A stretch of DNA of 64,000 bases from Nesterenkonia halotolerans (lineage in GTDB: Bacteria > Actinomycetota > Actinomycetes > Actinomycetales > Micrococcaceae). Each line of letters starts with the position of its first letter. The first letter of the stretch is position 1. Shown here one piece after another: positions 23,582-31,776 of this stretch. The stretch covers positions 434,001-498,000 of the forward strand of contig NZ_JADBEE010000001.1 of the NCBI RefSeq assembly GCF_014874065.1. The letters run 5' to 3'. Made by a program: the position numbers and the translations under genes. The notes beneath the pieces are model-generated. The model ran no database searches and had not been told where the DNA came from. It saw only the letters and a list, made by a program, of their open reading frames with translations.

Positions 23582-25750
23582 ATGAAGTTCACAGATGGAT
23601 TCTGGCAAGTCCGCCCAGGCGTGGATGCCCTCTACGGACGAGAGGCCTACGAGGCCTGGACCGAGGCGAAGACGATAAAGGTCACCGTGCCCACCAAGGT
23701 GATCGAGGGGCGCGGTGACACGCTGAATCGCCCGGTCCTCACCGTCACTCTGACCTCGCCCCTGCCAGGCATCATCGGCGTGACGGTGGAGCACCACCAG
23801 GGCCGGAGGAAGGAGCTCTCCTTCGACCTGCCAGGCGCTGAGGCCGGTCATGGCAAGGCCACCGTCGACGACGGCGTCGCCCGCCTGGTCAGTGGCGACA
23901 TCACCGCTGAGGTCTCACTCGGCGCCGCGTGGGACCTGCGCTTCATCGACACCTCGACGGGCAAGATCCTCACCTCCAGCAAGGACAAGGCGCTGGGCTA
24001 CATGCGGCTGGACCCGGACGCCCAGGTGGACCGGGGCCCGGTGGGCAACGGACGCGAGCGCAGCACCCGATTCACCTCGGACACCTATGTCCATGAACAG
24101 CTGAGCCTGGGAGTCGGGGAGCTCGTCTACGGCCTCGGTGAGCGATTCGGGCCGGTGGTGCGCAACGGGCAGACCATCGACATCTGGAACGCCGACGGCG
24201 GGACCTCCAGTGAGCAGTCCTATAAGAACGTCCCGTTCTATCTGACGAACCGCGGCTACGGCGTCTTCGTGAACCACCCCGGCCATGTCTCGTTCGAGGT
24301 CGGCTCCGAGGCGGTGGAACGCGTGCAGCTCTCGGTGCCGGGCGAACGGGTCGAATACTTCGTGATCAACGGGGGCGCACCCGCCGGGGTGCTGGAACGC
24401 TACACGGCCCTGACCGGCCGGCCGCCGGAGGTCCCGGAGTGGTCCTACGGGCTGTGGCTCTCCACGAGCTTCACCACCGACTACGACGAGGACACGGTCA
24501 ACCAGTTCATCGACGGGATGGACGCTCGAAACATCCCGCTGAGCGTGTTCCACTTCGACTGCTTCTGGATGCGCGAGTTCAACTGGTGCGATTTTGAATG
24601 GGATCCCCGGGTCTTCCCTGAACCCGAGGCGATGCTGAAGCGACTCCATGACCGTGGACTGAAGGTCTCGCTGTGGATCAACCCCTATATCGCCCAGCGA
24701 TCCCCTCTCTTCGCCGAGGCTATGGAGAACGGATACCTGGTCAAGCGTCCCGACGGCGACGTGTGGCAGTGGGATCTGTGGCAACCCGGCATGGGGCTGG
24801 TGGACTTCACGAACCCAGGCGCCGTCGAATGGTACAAATACCATCTGCGCCGGCTGGTCCACCAGGGGGTCGACTGCTTCAAGACAGACTTCGGCGAGAG
24901 GATCCCGGTGGAGGTCGACTACTTCGACGGCTCCTCCCCCGAACGCATGCACAACTACTACACCCACCTCTTCAACACCGCGGTCTTCGAGGTCTTGGAA
25001 GAGACGCACGGGTCCGGGGAAGCGGTGGTCTTCGCACGCTCCGCGACCGCGGGGGGTCAGAGCATGCCGGTCCACTGGGGTGGGGATTCCACCTCGACCT
25101 TCGAATCCATGGCGGAGACGCTGCGTGGCGGTCTCTCCCTTGCCATGAGCGGCTTCAGCTACTGGAGCCACGACATCGGCGGGTTCGAAGGCACCGCGGC
25201 GCCCGCAGTGTTCAAGCGCTGGGTGGCGTTCGGGCTCCTGTCCAGCCACAGTCGACTCCACGGGTCCGAGAGCTACCGCGTGCCGTGGCTCTTCGATCAG
25301 GCAGACGGCACAGCGGAGGAGCACCCCGAGAGTGCCGTTTCGGTGACCCGCAAGTTCGCCGAGCTGAAGCGCTCCCTCACCCCCTATCTGCTTCAGGCGG
25401 GTCGCACCGCCGCAGCAGTGGGGACGCCTATCCTCAGACCCATGCAACTGGCTTTTCCCATGGACCCCGCGGTGGCCTACCTCGACCGGCAGTACATGCT
25501 CGGGCCGGATCTGCTGGTCGCCCCGGTGATGCAGGAGGACGGGACCGTCGAGTTCTACCTTCCGCAGGGCCGTTGGACACAGCTGCTCACCGGCGAGACC
25601 GTCGAGGGCGGTCGCTGGCTGACGCAGCGGCACGGCTTCGACTCTCTGCCGCTCTATGTCCGCGAGGGCGCCACACTCGCGGTACGAGCCGGGGAGTCGG
25701 AACAGTCCATGCACATCGCACCCGAGATCACGGTGGAGGTTCACCCATGA
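23582..25750 (+). CDS. yicI: GH31 alpha-xylosidase (YicI type)
   Basis: 722 residues. GH31 catalytic pair: nucleophile Asp436 in KTDFGE and acid/base Asp502 in HWGGDS, spaced 66 residues as in E. coli YicI. Other YicI-like features are the [19 protein letters not shown] loop with the substrate-binding aromatic and Cys/Asp residues, which favours alpha-1,6-xylosides over glucosides, and [14 protein letters not shown]. The enzyme removes xylose from isoprimeverose or the non-reducing end of xyloglucan oligomers in the cytoplasm. No signal peptide. The stop overlaps the GH1 start (ATGA). Confidence 0.93.
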   Translation: MKFTDGFWQVRPGVDALYGREAYEAWTEAKTIKVTVPTKVIEGRGDTLNRPVLTVTLTSPLPGIIGVTVEHHQGRRKELSFDLPGAEAGHGKATVDDGVARLVSGDITAEVSLGAAWDLRFIDTSTGKILTSSKDKALGYMRLDPDAQVDRGPVGNGRERSTRFTSDTYVHEQLSLGVGELVYGLGERFGPVVRNGQTIDIWNADGGTSSEQSYKNVPFYLTNRGYGVFVNHPGHVSFEVGSEAVERVQLSVPGERVEYFVINGGAPAGVLERYTALTGRPPEVPEWSYGLWLSTSFTTDYDEDTVNQFIDGMDARNIPLSVFHFDCFWMREFNWCDFEWDPRVFPEPEAMLKRLHDRGLKVSLWINPYIAQRSPLFAEAMENGYLVKRPDGDVWQWDLWQPGMGLVDFTNPGAVEWYKYHLRRLVHQGVDCFKTDFGERIPVEVDYFDGSSPERMHNYYTHLFNTAVFEVLEETHGSGEAVVFARSATAGGQSMPVHWGGDSTSTFESMAETLRGGLSLAMSGFSYWSHDIGGFEGTAAPAVFKRWVAFGLLSSHSRLHGSESYRVPWLFDQADGTAEEHPESAVSVTRKFAELKRSLTPYLLQAGRTAAAVGTPILRPMQLAFPMDPAVAYLDRQYMLGPDLLVAPVMQEDGTVEFYLPQGRWTQLLTGETVEGGRWLTQRHGFDSLPLYVREGATLAVRAGESEQSMHIAPEITVEVHP

Positions 25751-27180
25751 CCGAATATTCAGCAGACTTCAGGGATTCTGGACTGATCTTTCCGGAGGAG
25801 TTTCTCCTGGGCTCAGCCACAGCCTCCTACCAGGTGGAGGGCGCCTTCGACGTGGGCGGGCGAGGACCCTCGATCTGGGACACGTTCAGCAAGACCCCGG
25901 GCAAGGTGCTCAACGGGGACACGGGCGACGTCGCCGTGGACCACTACCACCGTGTCGAAGAGGACCTTGACCTCATGGCGGAGCTGGGCCTCGAGGCCTA
26001 CCGCTTCTCGATCGCGTGGCCCAGGATTCAACCCCTCGGGACCGGTCCAGCGCTGTCCGAAGGACTCGGCTTCTACGACAAACTGGTCGATGGGCTGCTG
26101 CAACGCGGCATTCGACCGATCGCCACCCTCTACCACTGGGACCTGCCCCAGGCGCTGGAGAACCTCGGCGGGTGGCCACGACGTGAGACGGCCGAGAAGT
26201 TCGCAGACTACGCGGAACTCGTGGGGGCGGCCCTGGGTGACCGGGTGAGCATGTGGACCACGCTGAATGAACCATGGTGCTCGGCCTACCTGGGCTACGG
26301 CTCCGGCGCCCACGCCCCCGGCAGGACCGACCCGGTATCCGCGCTGCAGTCGGTGCACCATCTGAATCTGGCCCACGGCCTGGCGATCCAGCGGCTGCGA
26401 AGTGTGGCGACCAATGACCCGGAGTTCTCGGTGACGCTGAACTTCCATTCCATCCGCGCTGCAGATGAGAATTCCCATGACGCGGTCAGGAGGGTCGATG
26501 CCCTGGCCAACCGGGCCTTCACGCATCCGATGCTCCGCGGTGAATACCCGGCAGATCTGCTGGAAGACACGGCTGAACTGACTGATTGGTCCTTCGTCTA
26601 CAGCGGCGACCTCAAGGAGATCTCCCAACCCCTGGACATGCTGGGCGTCAACTACTACTCGACCACCACCGTGCGGCAATGGGACGGCAGCACCGCCAAA
26701 CAGAGCAACGACGGCCATAAGGACATGGGCGGATCTGCCTGGCCCGGTGCCGATGATGTGGAGTTCATCCAACAGCCCGGTCCTTACACCGCCATGGGGT
26801 GGAACATCGCCCCCGAGGCGCTGGAGGAGCTGCTGGTCTCACTCAGCCAAGAGTTCCCGGGGCTTCCGTTGATGGTGACCGAGAATGGGGCGGCATTCGA
26901 GGACGAGGTGATCGACGGCGCGGTCCACGACACCGAGCGGACGGACTATATCCGCCGGCATCTCAGCGCCGCGCACCGCGCGATGGCCCGTGGCGTGGAT
27001 CTGCGCGGGTATCAGGTGTGGTCCCTGCTGGACAACTATGAGTGGGGCTACGGCTACTCCAAGCGGTTCGGAATAGTCCGCGTGGACTACGACACCCTGG
27101 AGCGGCTTCCGAAGGACAGTGCCCGGTGGTACTCAGAGCTCATCCAGACTCGCACACTGCCTCCGGTGCCCGGCGTGTGA
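25747..27180 (+). CDS. GH1 beta-glucosidase
   Basis: 477 residues from the ATG that overlaps the xylosidase stop; the much longer open frame upstream is a shadow of the GH31 gene. GH1 landmarks: [15 protein letters not shown], acid/base Glu175 in [14 protein letters not shown] and nucleophile Glu379 in VTENGAAF, then [18 protein letters not shown]. It cleaves beta-glucosidic bonds and would complement the alpha-xylosidase: once xylose is removed, the exposed beta-1,4-glucosyl end is hydrolysed. Last gene of the operon; ten bases separate it from the convergent VOC gene. Confidence 0.96.
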   Translation: MTEYSADFRDSGLIFPEEFLLGSATASYQVEGAFDVGGRGPSIWDTFSKTPGKVLNGDTGDVAVDHYHRVEEDLDLMAELGLEAYRFSIAWPRIQPLGTGPALSEGLGFYDKLVDGLLQRGIRPIATLYHWDLPQALENLGGWPRRETAEKFADYAELVGAALGDRVSMWTTLNEPWCSAYLGYGSGAHAPGRTDPVSALQSVHHLNLAHGLAIQRLRSVATNDPEFSVTLNFHSIRAADENSHDAVRRVDALANRAFTHPMLRGEYPADLLEDTAELTDWSFVYSGDLKEISQPLDMLGVNYYSTTTVRQWDGSTAKQSNDGHKDMGGSAWPGADDVEFIQQPGPYTAMGWNIAPEALEELLVSLSQEFPGLPLMVTENGAAFEDEVIDGAVHDTERTDYIRRHLSAAHRAMARGVDLRGYQVWSLLDNYEWGYGYSKRFGIVRVDYDTLERLPKDSARWYSELIQTRTLPPVPGV

Positions 27181-27190
27181 AGCGCGCCGA

Positions 27191-27619
27191 CTACAGCGGT
27201 GCGGTCAGCTCCAGGTTGATGTTGTCGGGGTCTTGGAAGGAGAGGATGGCCAGTCCGGCGTCGTGCAGATCATTGATCTCACCGTGCTCGATCCCCGCTG
27301 CCGAGAGCGCCTCAGCCGCCTGCTGAAGCGCCTCGCGGGACTCCACGGAGAAGCTCACGTGGTCCAGACCTGTGGTGTCGGCGTCGAAGGACTGTTCCCC
27401 CACGGGACGAAGTCCGAACAGGGTGCCCTGCGGGGTCTGGTAGATCACGCCGCCGTAGAACTGTTCCTGAGACGTTCGCACCTCAGGGTCCTCGGCCTGA
27501 TCAGACATGTCCACTGCGGCCGGCCAGCCGAAGACCTGGTCGTAGAACTTCTTGGACCTTTCGATGTCGGTCACGGTCAGTCGGACATGGGCTAAGCCAT
27601 TGCTGGAGATGAGAGCCAT
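27191..27619 (-). CDS. VOC-superfamily (glyoxalase/dioxygenase-like) protein
   Basis: 142 residues with two beta-alpha-beta-beta-beta halves: GLAHVRLTVTDIERSKKFYDQVFGWP opening the first and GLDHVSFSVESREALQQAAEAL the second, ending in DPDNINLEL. Metal-ligand positions His and Glu (HVRL, HVSF, NLEL) are present. Function within the superfamily is open. ATG 27619 is preceded by TAGTGT and six bases, a leaderless start. Confidence 0.9.
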   Translation of the reverse strand: MALISSNGLAHVRLTVTDIERSKKFYDQVFGWPAAVDMSDQAEDPEVRTSQEQFYGGVIYQTPQGTLFGLRPVGEQSFDADTTGLDHVSFSVESREALQQAAEALSAAGIEHGEINDLHDAGLAILSFQDPDNINLELTAPL

Positions 27620-27625
27620 GGGCTC

Positions 27626-27631
27626 ACACTA
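27626..27631 (-). promoter_or_regulatory. -10 box (TAGTGT) of a leaderless transcript
   Basis: TAGTGT on the minus strand, six bases, then ATG 27619. Confidence 0.6.
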
Positions 27632-27635
27632 CCGG

Positions 27636-27791
27636 TTAACATCCAGTGGCGGAATGGAATGACCTGAGGTCACCGAGGAAGTCGGCAGCTCCCACGGAGC
27701 CGCAGTTGGACCAGATCATCGCTGCGTAGATGAGCACCGCCAGCGCGATGCTCACCACGATCAGGGCTGGGTAGAGTCTCTTGGTCGACAT
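27636..27791 (-). CDS. Possible 51-residue single-helix membrane protein
   Basis: Minus-strand frame [20 protein letters not shown] continuing [10 protein letters not shown], with basic residues at the N-terminus and one clear membrane helix (about residues 7-26), then a short polar tail to TAA at 27636. The topology (positive N-terminus, single helix) is that of many genuine small membrane proteins. No good ribosome site is visible, and the stop overlaps the VOC promoter, so the call is tentative. The 27620-27931 gap holds little else. Confidence 0.35.
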   Translation of the reverse strand: MSTKRLYPALIVVSIALAVLIYAAMIWSNCGSVGAADFLGDLRSFHSATGC

Positions 27792-27931
27792 GCTTCAAGT
27801 TGAACATATCGAGTAGCTCTCCGTGCCCATTCAACGTGCTGATGAGTGATGATTCTGCGGGAGCCGTCGGTTCTGGGAAATTTCGCGGGCGCTGCGGAAT
27901 GAGATCCAACCTCGACGATGTTGCAAGGGAT

Positions 27932-28975
27932 ATGTCAACAACCGCATCTACTCCGCTGTCCCTGCTGGACCTCGCCTTCGTCCGCCCACCAGAGACGATT
28001 GCAGACGGCATCGCTCGCAGCGTGCGCCTGGCGCAGACGGCAGATCAGCGCGGATACTCGCGCATCTGGTTCGCTGAGCACCACAACATGCCCAACATCG
28101 CCTCCAGCGCCACCGCGCTGCTGATCCAGCATGTGGCCTCGCAGACGGAGAACGTGCGAGTCGGCTCGGGAGGCATCATGCTCCCCAACCACGCGCCGCT
28201 GATGATCGCTGAACAGTTCGGCACCTTGGAGACGCTCTACCCGGGACGGATCGATCTGGGACTGGGCCGGGCGCCCGGCACCGACGGCCCCACCATGCGC
28301 GCGCTGCGCCGGGACGGCACCGAGGCCGACCGGTTCCAGTCCGATGTGATGGAGCTCAGCGGGTACCTCTCTGGATACAGCCGTATCCCGGGGGTGAACG
28401 CCTACCCGGGGTCGCGGACAGACGTGCCGCTCTACATCCTGGGCTCCTCGCTCTTCGGCGCGCAGCTGGCCGCGAAGCTCGGCCTGCCCTACGCCTTCGC
28501 CTCGCACTTCGCTCCGCAGATGCTCAACGAGGCTGCGTACACCTACCGGACACACTTCGACGCGGCCAATTCCCTCGCCGGGCCGAACGCGAAGCCGCAC
28601 TTCATCGCGGCCGCGAATGTGATCGCTCACGACAACGCCGAGGTCGCTCAGGAGCAGAAGACCCAGGCGGAGAACGCCTGGATCAAGAACCACCTGGGAC
28701 GCAACCGGCAGATCACCGACGACGACGTCCACATGCTCAGGGACCACCCCGCGGGCCGGCAGGTGCTCAGCATGCTCTCGCGCGCCGCCGTCGGCACGCA
28801 GAGCGAGGTCGTCGCCTGGCTGGACTCCTTCGCCGCAGAGGTCCAGGCCGATGAGCTCATGCTGGTGAATCTGGCGCCCGATGAGTCCGTCCAGCACCGG
28901 ACCCTTGAGCTGCTCGCACCCAGCGCGGCCGAATCCCAGAAGAACTCCGCGCAGGACGCCTCTCAGGTGGCCTGA
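27932..28975 (+). CDS. LLM-class flavin-dependent oxidoreductase (luciferase-like)
   Basis: 347 residues from ATG 27932 (AAGGGA lies very close; the frame is open back to 27800 but that stretch lacks family similarity). It opens with [19 protein letters not shown], followed by [40 protein letters not shown] and [15 protein letters not shown], the signature of the YhbW/alkanal monooxygenase-like group. It uses reduced flavin and oxygen; substrate unknown. It precedes the DJ-1-like gene in the same direction by 51 bases. Confidence 0.92.
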   Translation: MSTTASTPLSLLDLAFVRPPETIADGIARSVRLAQTADQRGYSRIWFAEHHNMPNIASSATALLIQHVASQTENVRVGSGGIMLPNHAPLMIAEQFGTLETLYPGRIDLGLGRAPGTDGPTMRALRRDGTEADRFQSDVMELSGYLSGYSRIPGVNAYPGSRTDVPLYILGSSLFGAQLAAKLGLPYAFASHFAPQMLNEAAYTYRTHFDAANSLAGPNAKPHFIAAANVIAHDNAEVAQEQKTQAENAWIKNHLGRNRQITDDDVHMLRDHPAGRQVLSMLSRAAVGTQSEVVAWLDSFAAEVQADELMLVNLAPDESVQHRTLELLAPSAAESQKNSAQDASQVA

Positions 28976-29026
28976 GTCCTGCTCGCCGGAGTTCAACCCA
29001 AGAACCCATACTTCAAGGAGAACCAT

Positions 29027-29707
29027 ATGAAGGTCCTGATCGTACTCACCTCTCACGACGAGCTCGGCGACACCGGCAAGAAGACCGGGTTCTGGCTCGA
29101 AGAGCTCGCCGCACCGTACTACCGGTTCAAGGATGCCAGGTATGAGATCACGCTTGCCTCCCCCAAGGGTGGCCAGCCGCCGTTGGATCCCGCAAGCAAT
29201 GTGCCTGACTTCCAGACGGATGACACGCGCCGCTTTGAAGACGACGCCGAGGCAGGTGCCGCGCTGGCATCCACCGTCCGCCTGGAGACGGTCACCGAGG
29301 CCGATTACGACACGGTGTTCTACCCCGGTGGACATGGCCCGCTGTGGGACCTCGCCGAGGATCCCGCATCGATCCAGCTGATCGAAGCCACCCTGAGCGC
29401 GGGCAAGCCCGTCGCGCTGGTCTGCCACGCACCAGGCGTGCTGCGCCACACCACCAACGAGGAGGGCGCGCCGCTTGTCAAGGGCAAGCGGGTCACGGGC
29501 TTCACGAACACCGAGGAAGCCGGGGTCGACCTGGTCGACGTCGTGCCCTTCCTGGTAGAAGACGAGCTGACCAAGCTCGGCGGCGAGTACTCGAAGGGCG
29601 ATGACTGGAGCTCCTACGTGGTCGCAGATGGTCTGCTGATCACCGGGCAGAACCCTCAGTCCTCCGCAGAGACTGCCGAGACACTGATCGCCAAGCTCAC
29701 CTCCTGA
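29027..29707 (+). CDS. DJ-1/PfpI-family protein (class I amidotransferase-like, Hsp31-like)
   Basis: 226 residues. Features: KVLIVLTSHDELGDTGKKTGFWLEELAAPYY with the glutamate of the family in EEL, YPGGHGPLWDL, and the nucleophile elbow LVCHAPGVL with the catalytic Cys-His pair. This arrangement fits the Hsp31/YajL-like glyoxalase III branch that detoxifies methylglyoxal; deglycase activity is debated. A good ribosome site (AAGGAG) precedes ATG 29027. A strong terminator follows. Confidence 0.93.
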   Translation: MKVLIVLTSHDELGDTGKKTGFWLEELAAPYYRFKDARYEITLASPKGGQPPLDPASNVPDFQTDDTRRFEDDAEAGAALASTVRLETVTEADYDTVFYPGGHGPLWDLAEDPASIQLIEATLSAGKPVALVCHAPGVLRHTTNEEGAPLVKGKRVTGFTNTEEAGVDLVDVVPFLVEDELTKLGGEYSKGDDWSSYVVADGLLITGQNPQSSAETAETLIAKLTS

Positions 29708-29727
29708 CCTACAGCTGAGCTGGCTCG

Positions 29728-29768
29728 ACGGCCCCCGTGGTGGACACATCGTCCGCGACGGGGGCCGT
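29728..29768 (+). terminator. Intrinsic terminator after the DJ-1-like gene
   Basis: ACGGCCCCCGT (29728-29738) pairs with ACGGGGGCCGT (29758-29768) across a 19-base loop, followed by TCCTTTGTCT. Confidence 0.8.
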
Positions 29769-29811
29769 TCCTTTGTCTCTCACGCCGGAATCCGGTCAAA
29801 GTGACATGTGC

Positions 29812-30750
29812 TCACGCCGCGGGGAATGAAACTCCCGCCAGTTCCTCGGACACCGTCCAGATCCGTGCGGCAGCATGTCGATCAGTCAGCGGCGCGTAGA
29901 GCTTCTGCAGCGCCGGTGCACCAGCCAGGCGCTGGAACCCATCTGGGCTCCAGAACTGTCCTCCCTGGGCGTCCTCGGCTGTGGCGGCCACCACCGCCGG
30001 CATGCCGGCGCTCTCAGCGGTACCTGTCACACCCATTCGGGAGAGCGCACGAATGAGGCGTCGCCCATGAGTCGGCTGAGCTCTCCCAAGTTCCGGGCGA
30101 GCAGCGAGCAATGACGTGGGGGCAATCCCAGGATGAGTGATGTTGCTGCTCAGACCCCAGCCCTCTGCTCTGCTGCGCCGATCCAGCTCGAGCGCGAACA
30201 ACCCGAGGGCGATCTTGGACTGCTGGTAGGCCTTCATCCCGCTGTAGGAGCGCTCCCAGTTCAGGTCACTCCAGTTGATCTCCCCGCTGCGGGCGGCCAC
30301 GCTCAGCTGCGTGCTCACTCGCGCGCGGCCGGCACTGAGCATCGGGAAGAGCTGAGCTGTGAGCGCGAAGTGGCCCAGGTGGTTGGTGCCGAACTGAAGC
30401 TCGAGGCCCTCTGCAGTCGTCGTCCGGGCGGGTGGAGTCATCACTCCCGCGTTGTTGATCAACATGTGGATGGGCGCTCCAGCGTCTCGCACCTTCTGCC
30501 CGAAAGCCGCGATCGACCCGAGCGAGGACAGATCCAGGTCTGCGAGCTCGACGCGGGACCTGGGGCTCTCCCGCCGGATCGCGGAGACGGCTGCCTCCCC
30601 CTTCTTTCGGTTGCGCACCGGCAGGACCACCTCTGCCCCCGCCGCGGCGATGCGCGCAGCGATCTGCAGACCCATGCCATCGCTGCCACCTGTGATGACG
30701 GCGCGACGACCGGACAGATCGGGAACAGCAGTCTCGGCTTTTCGGTTCAT
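29812..30750 (-). CDS. SDR-family NAD(P)-dependent oxidoreductase
   Basis: 312 residues, classical-to-extended SDR of the retinol-dehydrogenase-like type. Cofactor loop: AVITGGSDGMGLQIA; NNAG motif LINNAGVM; active-site region with YQQSK (Tyr-x-x-x-Lys) after a Ser in LSVAARSG. AAGGAG precedes ATG 30750. It diverges from an MmyB-type regulator gene, a very common actinobacterial pairing in which the regulator represses the oxidoreductase. Substrate unknown. Confidence 0.92.
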   Translation of the reverse strand: MNRKAETAVPDLSGRRAVITGGSDGMGLQIAARIAAAGAEVVLPVRNRKKGEAAVSAIRRESPRSRVELADLDLSSLGSIAAFGQKVRDAGAPIHMLINNAGVMTPPARTTTAEGLELQFGTNHLGHFALTAQLFPMLSAGRARVSTQLSVAARSGEINWSDLNWERSYSGMKAYQQSKIALGLFALELDRRSRAEGWGLSSNITHPGIAPTSLLAARPELGRAQPTHGRRLIRALSRMGVTGTAESAGMPAVVAATAEDAQGGQFWSPDGFQRLAGAPALQKLYAPLTDRHAAARIWTVSEELAGVSFPAA

Positions 30751-30767
30751 TTCTCACTCCTTGGTGT

Positions 30768-30784
30768 GTGATGGTCATAATCAC
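30768..30784. promoter_or_regulatory. Dyad GTGAT-N7-ATCAC in the SDR/MmyB gap
   Basis: A 5+7+5 inverted repeat just upstream of the SDR start, overlapping CATAAT (30775-30780). Candidate operator for the divergent regulator. Confidence 0.45.
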
Positions 30785-30823
30785 TGTGGCGGTGTCGCAG
30801 AGAATCAGGCAGAGCTCGCTTAT

Positions 30824-30844
30824 CCAGGGATGGACTATCCCTGG
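30824..30844. promoter_or_regulatory. Dyad CCAGGGAT-N5-ATCCCTGG in the SDR/MmyB gap
   Basis: A perfect 8+5+8 inverted repeat 56 bases before the regulator start, lying at the -35 position relative to TAGAAC (about 30863). Candidate autoregulatory operator of the MmyB-type protein. Confidence 0.6.
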
Positions 30845-30899
30845 CACCAGATGCGGCGCGCCTGTAGAACTGAGGAGACCACGGACACAGGAGACTTCT

Positions 30900-31730
30900 A
30901 TGGCATTGGACCGCAGCGGGTTGGCGCAGTTCCTGCGACGACGCCGGCAACTTCTGCAGCCTGAAGACGTCGGACTTCCCCGCGGAGAACGCCGAAGGAC
31001 CGGCGGGTTGAGGCGTGAGGAGATAGCGAGCCTGTGTCACATGTCTACCGACTACTACACACGACTGGAACAGCAGCGAGCCACTCAGCCATCCGAACAG
31101 ATGATCGCCTCGATCGCCCAGGGGTTTCACCTCTCCCTCGATGAACGGGACCACCTCTTCCGGCTCGCTGGACGCAACCCGCCGAGCCGCGGCCCGGGAA
31201 GCGCCCATATCAGCCCAGGTCTCCTGCGGATCCTTGACCGGCTCAATGACACCCCGGCCGAGATCGTCACCGAACTCGGGCAGACTCTGAAGCAGACCCC
31301 GCTCGGAGTCGCTCTCACTGGAAATCTGACCTCATTCACCGGTCCTGCGCGCAGCATCGGCTACCGCTGGTTCACCGACCCCGGTGCGCGTGAGCTCTAC
31401 CGGTCCGAGGACCACCCATTCCTCACCCGACTCTGGGTCTCACATCTTCGTCAGGTGTCGACGCTCCGTGGTCCCCGCTCAGAGGCTGCGCAGCTGGTGA
31501 ATCGGCTCTTCGACAGCAACAGGGAGTTCCGGGATACCTGGAACCGGCACGAAGTGGGGCTTCGTGCCTTCGAGGTCAAGCACTTCGTCCATCCACAGGT
31601 GGGGGCGCTGGAGTTGAACTGCCAGACCCTTCTCGATGGCAACCAGCCGCACATGCTTCTCGTCTACACGGCCACGCCAGGCAGCGAGAGCTACGAGAAG
31701 CTGCAGCTGCTATCGGTCCTCGGCGTCTGA
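30900..31730 (+). CDS. MmyB-type helix-turn-helix regulator
   Basis: 276 residues from ATG 30900 with AGGAG upstream; the frame continues to 30768 through the operator region and is rejected. The N-terminal XRE-like HTH reads LAQFLRRRRQLLQPEDVGLP and TGGLRREEIASLCHMSTDYYTRLEQQR, the hallmark of the MmyB family. The C-terminal ~190 residues are the MmyB ligand-binding domain (LRFTDPGAREL-type stretch present as WFTDPGARELY), proposed to sense fatty-acid-like molecules. It probably controls the divergent SDR gene. Confidence 0.93.
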   Translation: MALDRSGLAQFLRRRRQLLQPEDVGLPRGERRRTGGLRREEIASLCHMSTDYYTRLEQQRATQPSEQMIASIAQGFHLSLDERDHLFRLAGRNPPSRGPGSAHISPGLLRILDRLNDTPAEIVTELGQTLKQTPLGVALTGNLTSFTGPARSIGYRWFTDPGARELYRSEDHPFLTRLWVSHLRQVSTLRGPRSEAAQLVNRLFDSNREFRDTWNRHEVGLRAFEVKHFVHPQVGALELNCQTLLDGNQPHMLLVYTATPGSESYEKLQLLSVLGV

Positions 31731-31776
31731 CCGCAGAAACATCATCGGAGCGAGCAATGGCTGGTCGCAGCTGACC

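Noticed and set aside
23915..25744. Minus-strand frame of 609 codons opposite the GH31 gene
   Set aside because: Antisense shadow of the xylosidase; the plus-strand gene carries complete catalytic motifs.
24673..25746. N-terminal extension of the GH1 beta-glucosidase
   Set aside because: The extra 358 codons are another frame of the GH31 gene; the GH1 domain starts at ATG 25747 overlapping the xylosidase stop.
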